Shown here in pieces: positions 16,924-25,336 of a DNA stretch of 64,000 nt. The position numbers and the translations under genes were made by a program. Origin of the DNA: Flavobacterium hydatis. GTDB taxonomy: Bacteria > Bacteroidota > Bacteroidia > Flavobacteriales > Flavobacteriaceae. Numbering within the stretch: the first letter of the stretch is position 1; each line of letters opens with the position of its first letter. Below the pieces are notes generated by a model. It was not told where the DNA came from. It saw only the letters and a program-made list of their open reading frames with translations, and searched no databases. The stretch spans positions 1 to 64,000 of the forward strand of contig NZ_JPRM01000004.1 in assembly GCF_000737695.1 (NCBI RefSeq), given 5' to 3'.

Positions 16924-17880
16924 ATGAAATACAATAGATGTGGAAAAAGCGGATTATTATTGCCGCAAATTTCTTTGGGATTATGGCATAATTTCGGTTC
17001 GGTAGATAATTTTGAAAATGGCGAAAGTATCATTAAAGAAGCTTTTGATAAAGGAATTACACATTTTGATTTGGCTAATAATTATGGACCAGTTCCGGGT
17101 TCTGCTGAAGAAAATTTCGGAAAAATACTGTGGCACAATTTCCAAGGAAATCTACGTGATCATATCGTGGTTTCTACCAAGGCGGGTTATACGATGTGGG
17201 ACGGACCTTATGGAGATTGGGGTTCTCGTAAATACTTACTATCAAGTTTAGATCAGAGTTTAAAGCGAATGAAACTGGATTATGTAGACATTTTTTATTC
17301 GCACCGTTTTGATCCTGAGACACCTCTGGAAGAAACCATGATGGCTTTGGATTATGCGGTAAGAAGCGGAAAAGCATTATACGCAGGAATATCTAATTAT
17401 AATGCAGAACAAACCCGAGAAGCAACTGCTATTCTGAAACAATTAGGCACGCCTTGTTTAATACATCAAGTTAAATATTCGATGTTTGTACGTGAAGCCG
17501 AAGCAGGTTTGCTAGATGTTCTCGAAGAAAAAGGAGTGGGTTGTATTGCATTTTCGCCTTTGGCACAAGGACTTTTAACGGATAAATATTTGAAAGGGAT
17601 TCCAGAGAATTCCAGAGCTTCAAACCCAAACGGACATTTGCAACTCGAGGAAGTATCAGAACAAAAAGTACAAAAGATAATTGCTTTAAATGAAATTGCT
17701 CAAAATAGAAATCAATCTTTGGCACAAATGGCATTAGCTTGGTTATTAAAAGACAATCGCATTACATCGGTTTTAATTGGTGCAAGTTCAGTAGGACAGT
17801 TAAATAACAATATAGATAGTTTGCAAAATCTTGATTTTTCTCAAGAAGAACTAAAAGCGATTGAAACTATTTTAGGATAG
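16924..17880 (+). CDS. Aldo/keto reductase (YghZ-like)
   Basis: A 318-residue NADPH-dependent oxidoreductase with the AKR barrel signatures: FDLANNYGPVPGSAEENFG (catalytic aspartate and tyrosine), VSTKAGYTMWDGPYGDWGS (lysine), FYSHRFDPETPLEETM (histidine position) and IAFSPLAQGLLTDKYL. The GYTMWDGPYGDWGSRKYLL segment is close to E. coli YghZ, an L-glyceraldehyde 3-phosphate reductase that can detoxify methylglyoxal, and to potassium-channel beta-like AKRs. The native substrate here is not proven. Stands alone before a bidirectional terminator. Confidence 0.9.
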   Translation: MKYNRCGKSGLLLPQISLGLWHNFGSVDNFENGESIIKEAFDKGITHFDLANNYGPVPGSAEENFGKILWHNFQGNLRDHIVVSTKAGYTMWDGPYGDWGSRKYLLSSLDQSLKRMKLDYVDIFYSHRFDPETPLEETMMALDYAVRSGKALYAGISNYNAEQTREATAILKQLGTPCLIHQVKYSMFVREAEAGLLDVLEEKGVGCIAFSPLAQGLLTDKYLKGIPENSRASNPNGHLQLEEVSEQKVQKIIALNEIAQNRNQSLAQMALAWLLKDNRITSVLIGASSVGQLNNNIDSLQNLDFSQEELKAIETILG

Positions 17881-17943
17881 AGATAATGCAGAGATGAATA
17901 TTTTTTAGTATCCAGTTACAATTTTCAGTCTAGAATTAAAAGC

Positions 17944-17979
17944 AAAAATCCCAATCTAAATTTTTAGATTGGGATTTTT
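17944..17979. terminator. Bidirectional terminator between the AKR and pepT genes
   Basis: AAAAATCCCAATCTAAA (17944-17960) and its complement (17963-17979) form a nearly continuous stem with A and T runs at the base, ending both the rightward AKR and the leftward pepT transcripts. Confidence 0.85.
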
Positions 17980-18009
17980 TTATGGCTTTTGGCTTTAAGC
18001 CAAATAAAA

Positions 18010-19287
18010 TTATTTCTTTTTTGTAGGCTTTGTAGGCGCATCAAAAATACCTGGAATTGCAGTCAACTCAACAATTTTTACAATAACATCAGTTGCTTTT
18101 TGCATGCTTTCTACAGGAACATATTCGTATTTACCATGAAAATTATGACCGCCAGCAAAAATATTAGGACAAGGCAATCCTTTGTATGATAATTGAGAAC
18201 CATCAGTTCCACCTCTAATAGGTTTTATTAATGGTTTTATGTCTAATTCTCTCATTGCTTTCTCTGCAATATCAACAATATGTTTTACAGGTAAAACCTT
18301 TTCTTTCATATTGTAGTATTGGTCATTTATTTCGGCAATTACGATTGGTTCACCGAATTTTTTGGCAAACTTATGATTGATTTTTCTAGTAATTCTCTCA
18401 ATCAGTTTTTTACGTCTTTCAAATCTTTTAGCGCTGTGATCTCTAATAATAAGTTCCAGAACAGTTTCTTCGATACTTCCAGTTAAATGATGTACGTGAA
18501 AAAATCCTTCATAACCTTTGGTTTCTTGTGGTGTTTCACCTTTAGGTAATTCATTAATAAACTCATTAGCGATAAGCATCGAGTTAATCATTTTACCTTT
18601 GGCATAACCAGGATGAACACTTTTACCTTTAAAAGTGATTTTTGCACCAGCAGCATTAAAGTTCTCGTATTCAAGTTCACCAATTTGACTTCCGTCCATG
18701 GTGTAAGCCCATTCAGCACCAAACTTATCTACGTCAAAATGATTTGCACCACGACCAATTTCTTCATCGGGTGTAAACCCAACTCTAATTTTCCCGTGTT
18801 TAATGTCTGGATTTTTAATTAAGAATTCCATTGCCGAAACAATTTCTGTAATTCCAGCTTTATCGTCGGCACCTAATAAAGTAGTTCCGTCAGTTGTAAT
18901 TAAGGTTTGCCCTTTATATTGTAATAAATCTTTAAAGTAACTTGGAGATAGAATTATGTTTTGTTCTGCATTTAATACAATGTCTTTACCGTCATAATTA
19001 GGGATAATTTGTGGTTTTACATTAGCTCCTGAAAAATCTGGAGAAGTATCAAAATGAGAAATAAAACCAATAGTAGGAACAGTATGCTCTACATTACTTG
19101 GTAAAGTAGCCATGATATAAGCCTTGTCATCTATAGTAACATCTTGCATACCGATGTTTTTTAGTTCTTCGACAAGTTTATTAGCAAGATCCCATTGTTT
19201 TGCAGTACTTGGTGTAGTTTGTGAATTTGGATCAGACTCCGTATCAATTGTTACATAACTAATAAAACGATCTATAATATGTTGCAT
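18010..19287 (-). CDS. pepT: Peptidase T (tripeptidase)
   Basis: A 425-residue M20B metallopeptidase releasing the N-terminal residue of tripeptides. Zinc-binding motifs are visible: [14 protein letters not shown] (first His/Asp), [30 protein letters not shown] (catalytic Glu-Glu) and a late [15 protein letters not shown] (His). The start is set at ATG 19287 ([12 protein letters not shown]): a longer reading from a TTG at 19308 would begin inside the promoter -7 box and add only LLKKIK-type residues. The C-terminus has an extra short basic tail ([10 protein letters not shown]). Confidence 0.93.
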   Translation of the reverse strand: MQHIIDRFISYVTIDTESDPNSQTTPSTAKQWDLANKLVEELKNIGMQDVTIDDKAYIMATLPSNVEHTVPTIGFISHFDTSPDFSGANVKPQIIPNYDGKDIVLNAEQNIILSPSYFKDLLQYKGQTLITTDGTTLLGADDKAGITEIVSAMEFLIKNPDIKHGKIRVGFTPDEEIGRGANHFDVDKFGAEWAYTMDGSQIGELEYENFNAAGAKITFKGKSVHPGYAKGKMINSMLIANEFINELPKGETPQETKGYEGFFHVHHLTGSIEETVLELIIRDHSAKRFERRKKLIERITRKINHKFAKKFGEPIVIAEINDQYYNMKEKVLPVKHIVDIAEKAMRELDIKPLIKPIRGGTDGSQLSYKGLPCPNIFAGGHNFHGKYEYVPVESMQKATDVIVKIVELTAIPGIFDAPTKPTKKK

Positions 19288-19305
19288 TTTTATTTTTTTA
19301 AGCAA

Positions 19306-19313
19306 CAAATATA
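19306..19313 (-). promoter_or_regulatory. -7 box of pepT; decides the start codon
   Basis: Minus-strand TATATTTG matches TAnnTTTG exactly. Transcription would begin about 12 bases before ATG 19287, excluding the upstream TTG as a start. Confidence 0.6.
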
Positions 19314-19365
19314 GACATTTTTTTTAGCTGTCTTATTTTAGATTAAAACATCCTGATGTAAACAA

Positions 19366-19395
19366 AAAAGGATTCTATTTTAGTAGAATCCTTTT
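19366..19395 (-). terminator. Terminator after the sulfatase-modifying-type gene
   Basis: AAAAGGATTCTA (19366-19377) pairs with TAGAATCCTTTT (19384-19395), followed on the minus strand by TTTTTTG. Confidence 0.8.
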
Positions 19396-19413
19396 CGTGT
19401 TAATTTTATTTCT

Positions 19414-20550
19414 TTAAATACTTTTAACGCATCTAAAACCAAGATGATTTGCTGCAGAACGAACTTCGCCTTTTCCTCTAGTACCTACCATATAGCGAGT
19501 GCAATATTGGTCGGTACATAAAAAAGAACCACCACGGTGTACTTTTTTAAGCTGACCTGGTTCGGAAGGATCATTACTTGCATCTGGACCTTGAGGATTT
19601 TTGGCAAGACCAGCTTCGCTTAATGTTTTAAAATAATCGTAGCTATACCAGTCATTTACCCATTCCCAAACATTTCCTGCCATATCATATAAGCCGTATG
19701 CATTTGGAGCATATTGGGCTGTAGGAGCAATACCTTTAAATCCGTCTTCGCCAGTATCTCCATCTTTAATCGGGAAATGACCTTGGTATATATTGGCTTG
19801 AAATTTTCCTTTAGGTTTTAATACATTTCCCCAAGCATATATTTCTCCAGTTTTACCACCTCGTGCAGCAAATTCCCATTCGGCTTCGGTTGGGAGTCTT
19901 TTGCCAGCCCATTTTGTATAAGCAACAGCATCTTCATAAGCTATTTGTACAACAGGATATTTTTCTCTTCCTTTTATAGAGCTATTTGGTCCTTCGGGAT
20001 GTCTCCAATCAGTTCCTCCTATATAAGACCACCATTGCAAGAAGTTGTTTAAGTTTACAGATGCTGGGGTAGGACTAAATACAACCGATCCTGTAATTAA
20101 GTCTTCTTCGTTAGCCGTAGGGAATTCTTCTTTAGTAGGTTTTTGTTCGGCAACGGTTATATAACCAGTAGCTTTTACAAACTTTTCAAATTGCTCATTG
20201 GTAACTTCTGTTTTATCCATCCAATACCCATCTACGTATACACGATGTATTGGCGCAGCATCTTTGGTAACACCTTTTAAGCTGCATAAGCTTTCGTCCT
20301 CGACATTGCTTCCCATCGAGAATTCTCCTCCAGGAATCCAAACCATTCCTTCGGGAGCTTTGGATGGTGCTGTTTTTTTATTTACGATTGTAGGTTCAAA
20401 TTTAGATTCTGATGAAACCATTTGAACTTCGTTACAATCCTGAGTTGTTTTTTCTGTAGTTGGCTTTATAAAATTTGTATAGCCAAAGCTAATAAATAGA
20501 ATACCAGAGGCTATTATTCCAAATAACCAATATTTGTTTATTTTTTTCAT
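19414..20550 (-). CDS. Formylglycine-generating-enzyme (FGE/SUMF1)-type protein
   Basis: A 378-residue protein with an N-terminal signal or anchor (residues 7-25, YWLFGIIASGILFISFGYT), so it acts outside the cytoplasm. The FGE-sulfatase domain starts near 67 (EGMVWIPGGEFSMGSN) and contains LPTEAEWEFAARGG, YDMAGNVWEWVNDWY and VHRGGSFLCTDQYCTRYM. C345 and C350 match the two copper-binding cysteines of true formylglycine-generating enzymes, which oxidise a sulfatase cysteine to formylglycine. NHLGFRCV ends the domain as in SUMF1. Gliding proteins GldJ/GldK share the fold but normally lack this cysteine pair. No sulfatase lies in the window, so the client is unknown. Monocistronic, with its own terminator. 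Confidence 0.85.
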   Translation of the reverse strand: MKKINKYWLFGIIASGILFISFGYTNFIKPTTEKTTQDCNEVQMVSSESKFEPTIVNKKTAPSKAPEGMVWIPGGEFSMGSNVEDESLCSLKGVTKDAAPIHRVYVDGYWMDKTEVTNEQFEKFVKATGYITVAEQKPTKEEFPTANEEDLITGSVVFSPTPASVNLNNFLQWWSYIGGTDWRHPEGPNSSIKGREKYPVVQIAYEDAVAYTKWAGKRLPTEAEWEFAARGGKTGEIYAWGNVLKPKGKFQANIYQGHFPIKDGDTGEDGFKGIAPTAQYAPNAYGLYDMAGNVWEWVNDWYSYDYFKTLSEAGLAKNPQGPDASNDPSEPGQLKKVHRGGSFLCTDQYCTRYMVGTRGKGEVRSAANHLGFRCVKSI

Positions 20551-20648
20551 TAATTCGACTGTTTTTATATAGTTATTGTTTTACTGAATAAAATTACAAT
20601 AAAAAGTTAAAAGAGATCAAATTAAGAAGCTGTTTTTTTATACAAATT

Positions 20649-20685
20649 GGGTGCATTTTAGCATATAATAGCTAAATTTGCACCC
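20649..20685 (+). promoter_or_regulatory. pyrD promoter overlapped by an inverted repeat
   Basis: The -7 box TAAATTTG (20673-20680) lies inside the right arm of an inverted repeat: GGGTGCATTTTAGC (20649-20662) against GCTAAATTTGCACCC (20671-20685), matching throughout except for one extra base. Symmetry across the promoter suggests a repressor operator. The ATG is at 20706. Confidence 0.5.
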
Positions 20686-20705
20686 ACAAAAACAACAACA
20701 CACTT

Positions 20706-21725
20706 ATGTACAAATTGCTTATTCGTCCGATACTTTTTAGGTTTGATCCAGAAGAAGTCCATTATTTTACTTTTTCATTTGTTAGATTTATTTCCAAAAT
20801 ACCAGGAGTTTCATCGATTATAAAAGCGATTTATAAAGAAAATGACCCTCGATTAGAGCGTGAAGTTTTCGGGATAAAATTTAGTAACCCAGTTGGTCTT
20901 GCAGCAGGATTTGATAAAGATGCCAAGTTATACAAAGAACTTTCAGATTTTGGTTTTGGTTTTATAGAGATAGGAACAGTAACGCCAGTAGGACAGGAAG
21001 GAAACCCTAAAAAGAGATTATTTCGCTTAAAAGAAGATCAGGCGATTATTAATAGAATGGGATTTAATAACGGTGGAGTTATCGAAGCAGTAGAGCGTTT
21101 AAAACAAAATAAAGGTGTTTTAATAGGAGGGAATATCGGTAAAAACAAAATCACTCCAAATGAAAATGCTGTAGATGATTATATCATTTGTTTTGATGCC
21201 TTATTCAACCATGTCGATTATTTTGTGGTGAATGTAAGTTCTCCAAACACACCAAACTTAAGGGCACTACAGGACAAAGAGCCATTGACGCAATTATTGC
21301 AAACGTTACAAAATAAAAATTTAACGCATGCAAAGCCAAAGCCGATTTTATTAAAAATTGCTCCAGATTTAACCGATGAGCAATTATTGGATATTATCGA
21401 TATTATAAAAACTACACAAATTGCAGGTGTAATTGCAACCAATACTACAATATCTAGAGATGGATTACAATCTGTAAATAAAGAAGAAATGGGAGGTTTA
21501 TCAGGTAAACCTTTAACCCAAAGATCAACCGAAGTAATTCGTTTTCTTTCTGAAAAAAGTAACAAAGCATTCCCTATTATAGGAGTAGGCGGAATACATA
21601 CTGCTCAAGATGCTATCGAGAAATTAAACGCGGGAGCAAGTCTGGTTCAGTTATATACAGGTTTTATTTACAAAGGTCCAGCTTTGATAAAAGCAATTAA
21701 TAAAGAGATTTTAAAAGGTTTGTAA
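20706..21725 (+). CDS. pyrD: Dihydroorotate dehydrogenase, quinone-dependent (class 2)
   Basis: A 339-residue FMN enzyme oxidising dihydroorotate to orotate in pyrimidine synthesis and passing electrons to the quinone pool. The N-terminal helix region ([22 protein letters not shown]) is the membrane-associated extension that marks class 2. FMN and substrate motifs: [43 protein letters not shown], and [12 protein letters not shown] with the catalytic serine. KIAPDLT and the GVGGI-TAQDA phosphate loop complete the barrel. The end overlaps by 15 bases with the convergent DUF3307 gene. Confidence 0.95.
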   Translation: MYKLLIRPILFRFDPEEVHYFTFSFVRFISKIPGVSSIIKAIYKENDPRLEREVFGIKFSNPVGLAAGFDKDAKLYKELSDFGFGFIEIGTVTPVGQEGNPKKRLFRLKEDQAIINRMGFNNGGVIEAVERLKQNKGVLIGGNIGKNKITPNENAVDDYIICFDALFNHVDYFVVNVSSPNTPNLRALQDKEPLTQLLQTLQNKNLTHAKPKPILLKIAPDLTDEQLLDIIDIIKTTQIAGVIATNTTISRDGLQSVNKEEMGGLSGKPLTQRSTEVIRFLSEKSNKAFPIIGVGGIHTAQDAIEKLNAGASLVQLYTGFIYKGPALIKAINKEILKGL

Positions 21726-22424
21726 AAACATAACTTGAGCAATCAGGCCAGTAAGTAATGCAATCCCAAAACTTAAAAGAGTTCCTATAAGGACGTATTC
21801 TGTTAGTTTACGATCTTTGGCCTCTTTTAAATCGCCAAACCTAAAAATAGATTTTGCAGCCAATAAAAAACCAATGGCTTCAAAATGTCCGGTGATTATA
21901 AAACAAAACACAAATAGACGTTCTAGTATGCCAATGTAATTTCCTGCATTGGCAAGAGAATCGTCGGTTCCATTTTTATTTTCGGGAGTCCAAATCGAGA
22001 TGAGGTTTCTAATACAAATCGAAGTTGGTTTCGTTAAAAACAAAACACCGGTAAGTATAATCCAGAATTGACTATTAAAGTAAAGAAAGTCTATTTTTTG
22101 ATGATTGTATAAAATAGTAATCACTATTAAAACTATCAAATGCGCAATTTGGTCACCAATAAACCAAGATCTTCTGGTAGTATCTTTTTGATAATGAAGT
22201 TTTAAAAAATCAATAAAACCATGTGTAATCGCTAATAAAAGCGCATACCAACCAAAAGATAATTCCCAAACAAGAATCCAGGTTAAAGCCCCATGAAAAG
22301 CAGCGTGTATATATAGGTAGATACTTTTTTGTTTCTTGGTTTCTTTATCAATAACCCATGAATTAGGCTGAAATATAAAGTCACCGAGTATGTGTGCCAA
22401 AAATAATTTTACAAATAGTATCAT
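21711..22424 (-). CDS. DUF3307 membrane protein
   Basis: A 237-residue membrane protein with about six hydrophobic segments. The N-terminus [21 protein letters not shown] and [19 protein letters not shown] are the DUF3307 signature (conserved histidines and aspartate). It overlaps the upstream satD-like gene by four bases, so the two are expressed together. In other phyla the same pair is found side by side; the biochemical role is not known. Confidence 0.82.
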   Translation of the reverse strand: MILFVKLFLAHILGDFIFQPNSWVIDKETKKQKSIYLYIHAAFHGALTWILVWELSFGWYALLLAITHGFIDFLKLHYQKDTTRRSWFIGDQIAHLIVLIVITILYNHQKIDFLYFNSQFWIILTGVLFLTKPTSICIRNLISIWTPENKNGTDDSLANAGNYIGILERLFVFCFIITGHFEAIGFLLAAKSIFRFGDLKEAKDRKLTEYVLIGTLLSFGIALLTGLIAQVMFLQTF

Positions 22425-23038
22425 AAAGTAAATTCGTTTATTTGCGATCTAAAATAACGGTCTAAATCCATCATTAATTCAAATTGTGCTCGTTTTTGTC
22501 TTCGGCTTACAGCAGCTTGGTTAATCCCTAATTTTACCCCGATTTCTTCCTGAGATAATGTAGGATTCTGAATTGCAATTACTACAAATTTTGCAGCAGG
22601 AACCAGCCAGTTATCCATAAAAGTTAAACCTAGGCGTAACATCAAATTGAGCTTTGTATCAAAATCTACATTTCCAGATTTTAAAGCCAAAGTAGTTTTT
22701 TGCTTTTTTAATGTTTCAAAAAGTTCTCCTGAATTTATAAAAGCAGTTCCATTACTCTCAGATATTTTCTTTGCTTTATGTGTTTTATCCCCAAAGCCAA
22801 TGCTCATTCTAGCATCAAGTTTTATAGATCTTAGATAGGCTTTTATTAATAAAGCGGCTAATAAAGCATCCTCAGGATTACTTATTTCTATCTGAAATTC
22901 ATCGCCACGATAAATTTCCCATTCACTTGGATTCTTGCCAAACTGATTAAATAGTTTTTTTAAACTATCAATCCAATCTTTAGATTTTAGTTGTCTTGAA
23001 CCTATAATGTCACCAGTAATTACGCTTATCATATTCAA
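22421..23038 (-). CDS. SatD-family regulatory protein
   Basis: A 205-residue soluble protein. The N-terminal MISVITGDIIGSRQL matches the SatD family, and YRGDEFQIEI / IKLDARMSIGFGDK also recall nucleotidyl-cyclase-like folds. The C-terminal part (NPTLSQEEIGVKLGINQAAVSRRQKR) is a helix-turn-helix with the recognition helix INQAAVSRRQKR. It therefore probably combines a sensing domain and DNA binding. It is coupled to the DUF3307 membrane protein by a four-base overlap. Confidence 0.75.
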   Translation of the reverse strand: MNMISVITGDIIGSRQLKSKDWIDSLKKLFNQFGKNPSEWEIYRGDEFQIEISNPEDALLAALLIKAYLRSIKLDARMSIGFGDKTHKAKKISESNGTAFINSGELFETLKKQKTTLALKSGNVDFDTKLNLMLRLGLTFMDNWLVPAAKFVVIAIQNPTLSQEEIGVKLGINQAAVSRRQKRAQFELMMDLDRYFRSQINEFTL

Positions 23039-23318
23039 ATATAATTAAAAATTAAATACCATTTTTGTTTCAATTTGTTCCATTTCTTTTAGATTATCTA
23101 TTATAAATACACTCTCCGATTTTGCTCAGGATGCTATTTATAAACTTGCCAGACCAAGCACAGTCGAAACTAAGATTTAGTATATTACCTCAAACGAGTA
23201 ACTTTTAGAATTAAAGAATTGCGATTAAAACAATTGAGTATTTACTCTATTTTATAGACAATATAATCACAAACTAGTCATTCACCTTTTGTCAAGATAA
23301 GAAGTTTTAATAAAATTG
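23039..23318. other. Gene-free region upstream of satD
   Basis: No ORF of weight. A TTTTGCTCAGGATG segment at about 23117-23130 echoes the TTCGCTCAGGATG segment of the 12.4-kb repeat zone and may be a decayed copy. Otherwise I see nothing I can name. Confidence 0.4.
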
Positions 23319-23394
23319 TATTACAAATATAAGTAATATTATTTGTTATTACGTTTTTAGGTAATATTTATAAATATTACTATTTTATGTAATA
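23319..23394. promoter_or_regulatory. Six alternating half-sites (TATTAC / GTAATA) at exact 14-bp spacing
   Basis: Half-sites lie at 23319 (TATTAC), 23333 (GTAATA), 23347 (TATTAC), 23361 (GTAATA), 23375 (TATTAC) and 23389 (GTAATA), each separated by eight bases. Pairs form palindromes, one of them perfect over 20 bases (23361-23380). The array lies 71 bases before the HMG-CoA lyase start and about 280 bases before the satD start. A cooperative multi-dimer operator is the simplest reading; the binding protein is unknown. Confidence 0.6.
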
Positions 23395-23464
23395 AAATAA
23401 ACAAAGCGATATTTTTTATTTATATAAAAAAGACAGTAACTTAGCATTCAGAAACAGAACTGCT

Positions 23465-24331
23465 TTGAGTAAAGAAATTAAGATTATCGAATGTCCGCGA
23501 GATGCTATGCAAGGCATCAAAACATTTATTCCTACCAAGAATAAAGTTTCTTATATCCAGTCTTTATTACGAGTAGGTTTTGATACCATTGATTTTGGGA
23601 GTTTTGTTTCTCCAAAAGCAATTCCGCAAATGCAAGATACAGCTGAGGTTTTGGCACAACTAGATTTGTCGCAAACCACCAGCAAATTATTAGCAATTAT
23701 AGCCAATACTCAAGGAGCCGAAATAGCTTCGGAACATAAAGAGATTCAATATTTAGGATTTCCATTCTCAATTTCTGAGAATTTCCAAATGAGGAATACA
23801 CATAAAACTATAGCCGAATCTATAATTACACTACAGGAAATATTAGAAATTGCAGATAAAAAGAACAAAGAAGTCATAACATACCTTTCGATGGGATTTG
23901 GGAACCCTTACGGAGACCCTTGGAACGTAGAGATTGTTGGGGAGTGGACAGAGCGATTATCTAAAATGGGCGTAAAAACACTTTCGCTTTCAGATACCGT
24001 AGGTAGTTCAACACCAGATATTATCACCTATTTGTTTTCTAATTTAATTGCACAATATCCTCAAATCGAGTTTGGCGCACATTTACATACCACACCCAAT
24101 ACTTGGTTTGAGAAAATAGATGCTGCTTTCCTTGCAGGTTGCCGCCGTTTTGATGGAGCAATTCAAGGTTTTGGAGGTTGTCCAATGGCGACTGATAAAC
24201 TTACAGGTAATATGCCAACAGAAAAAATGGTGTCGTATTTTACAGCGCAAAAACAAGATACCAATGTTAGAGCTATGAGTTTTGAGAGCGCTTATAATGA
24301 AGCGTCTAAGTTGTTTGGAGCCTATCATTAA
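23465..24331 (+). CDS. Hydroxymethylglutaryl-CoA lyase
   Basis: A 288-residue enzyme of the HMGL/DRE-TIM family splitting HMG-CoA into acetoacetate and acetyl-CoA in leucine breakdown. Visible motifs: IIECPRDAMQGIKTFIP (catalytic arginine-aspartate), TIDFGSFVSPKAIPQM, SLSDTVGSSTP, FGAHLHTTPNTW (metal-binding histidines) and GFGGCPMA (catalytic cysteine). TTG start at 23465, chosen because the conserved N-terminus begins there. The upstream half-site array makes regulation by carbon or amino-acid supply plausible. The next small gene begins 21 bases after the stop. Confidence 0.92.
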   Translation: MSKEIKIIECPRDAMQGIKTFIPTKNKVSYIQSLLRVGFDTIDFGSFVSPKAIPQMQDTAEVLAQLDLSQTTSKLLAIIANTQGAEIASEHKEIQYLGFPFSISENFQMRNTHKTIAESIITLQEILEIADKKNKEVITYLSMGFGNPYGDPWNVEIVGEWTERLSKMGVKTLSLSDTVGSSTPDIITYLFSNLIAQYPQIEFGAHLHTTPNTWFEKIDAAFLAGCRRFDGAIQGFGGCPMATDKLTGNMPTEKMVSYFTAQKQDTNVRAMSFESAYNEASKLFGAYH

Positions 24332-24352
24332 TACATAATTCAAGATGATTTC

Positions 24353-24685
24353 ATGAAAGATTTTGAACTTTGGTTAGAGTTTGAAGAAGTAGCCCCGGAT
24401 AATTGGGAAATAGAGAATGAGTTTTGTAATATTCATGTTTACATGAAAGATGGAAGGAAATATGGGCTAAATATCTGGACCTATGATTTTTTGAAAACTA
24501 TTGTCGAATTAGATAAAAAAGATGGAAATAATCTTAATGGTTTGTATCAAGTTCCACCAGATTTATTTGTCAAGGAGTTAACTCGAAGCTGTATTGAAAA
24601 TACAATTTCTGACTTATTAAATATTGGAAATCTTGAAGAAATCTTGAATCCAAGAATAGTCGCAGAAAAAGACATGGAAGAATAG
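24353..24685 (+). CDS. Small acidic hypothetical protein
   Basis: A 110-residue soluble acidic protein (FELWLEFEEVAPDNWEIENEF at the start; DLLNIGNLEEIL near the end). No motif I recognise; no cysteine pair or signal peptide. Its composition and size resemble immunity-type or adaptor proteins, but no toxin gene lies next to it. It is 21 bases downstream of the HMG-CoA lyase gene and may be co-transcribed. Confidence 0.6.
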   Translation: MKDFELWLEFEEVAPDNWEIENEFCNIHVYMKDGRKYGLNIWTYDFLKTIVELDKKDGNNLNGLYQVPPDLFVKELTRSCIENTISDLLNIGNLEEILNPRIVAEKDMEE

Positions 24686-24784
24686 TGTATCTAGCATAAT
24701 AGAAAAAAAACATCCCATTTTTCAGTAATAACTAACAATTAAAAATCGTTGTTACCATTACACCAAACTAAAAATAATCTTGTA

Positions 24785-25336
24785 ATGAAATTATATTATA
24801 ATAATATGTTTTTCAGACTTATAATCGTCGCATTAATGTTTTGTTCGTGCGCCAGTGATTTAGATTTTGATCAAACCAAAGATCTTAAACTAGAACCTGT
24901 TTTTGTTGCCAATTTAACTTACTTTGATGTTAAGGCAAATACATTTATCGATAACGGAGAAGAACAAGATGTTGTTTTTAATGTGCAGGATTTTGATGTA
25001 TTTAGAGATAGTTTTTTTAGAGACAATTTAAAGAAAGCCGAGTTTAATTTCGAAATTGATAATACAATAGCCAGAGCCTACATAGTTAATTTTGTTTTTC
25101 TAGATGTAGATAATCAGGTGGTTCATCATACCGAAATAGATGTTCCAGCTTATACAAACACACCAAATATTGTAAAATACACAGATGTTTTCGAAAACGA
25201 AACATTAGAATTACTAAAAAAATCAGTTAAACTAGAAATAGGAATTACCATGTTGCCAGGAACACCATTAACCAAAGATAGTCCCGGAAGTTTAAAACTG
25301 CGTTCAGGAGCAACCGTTTACTTCGAAATCAAATGA
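24785..25336 (+). CDS. Outer-membrane-type lipoprotein, hypothetical
   Basis: A 183-residue putative lipoprotein. The start is placed at ATG 24785 (MKLYYNNMFFRLIIVALM), as the upstream TTG reading adds an uncharged non-signal tail; ATG 24806 is another option. The hydrophobic stretch ends in MFCSCAS, a plausible lipobox followed by acidic residues (SDLDFDQTKD). The rest looks beta-rich. Its end overlaps the start of the DUF5723 gene by four bases, so the two products probably work together at the cell envelope. Function not recognised. Confidence 0.7.
   Translation: MKLYYNNMFFRLIIVALMFCSCASDLDFDQTKDLKLEPVFVANLTYFDVKANTFIDNGEEQDVVFNVQDFDVFRDSFFRDNLKKAEFNFEIDNTIARAYIVNFVFLDVDNQVVHHTEIDVPAYTNTPNIVKYTDVFENETLELLKKSVKLEIGITMLPGTPLTKDSPGSLKLRSGATVYFEIK

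Noticed and set aside
19288..19308. Longer PepT reading from a TTG at 19308
   Set aside because: The TTG lies inside the exact -7 promoter box and the extra residues are not part of the family.
24353..24685. Immunity protein of a toxin system
   Set aside because: Size and acidity fit, but no toxin or secretion-effector gene is adjacent, so no such call is made.
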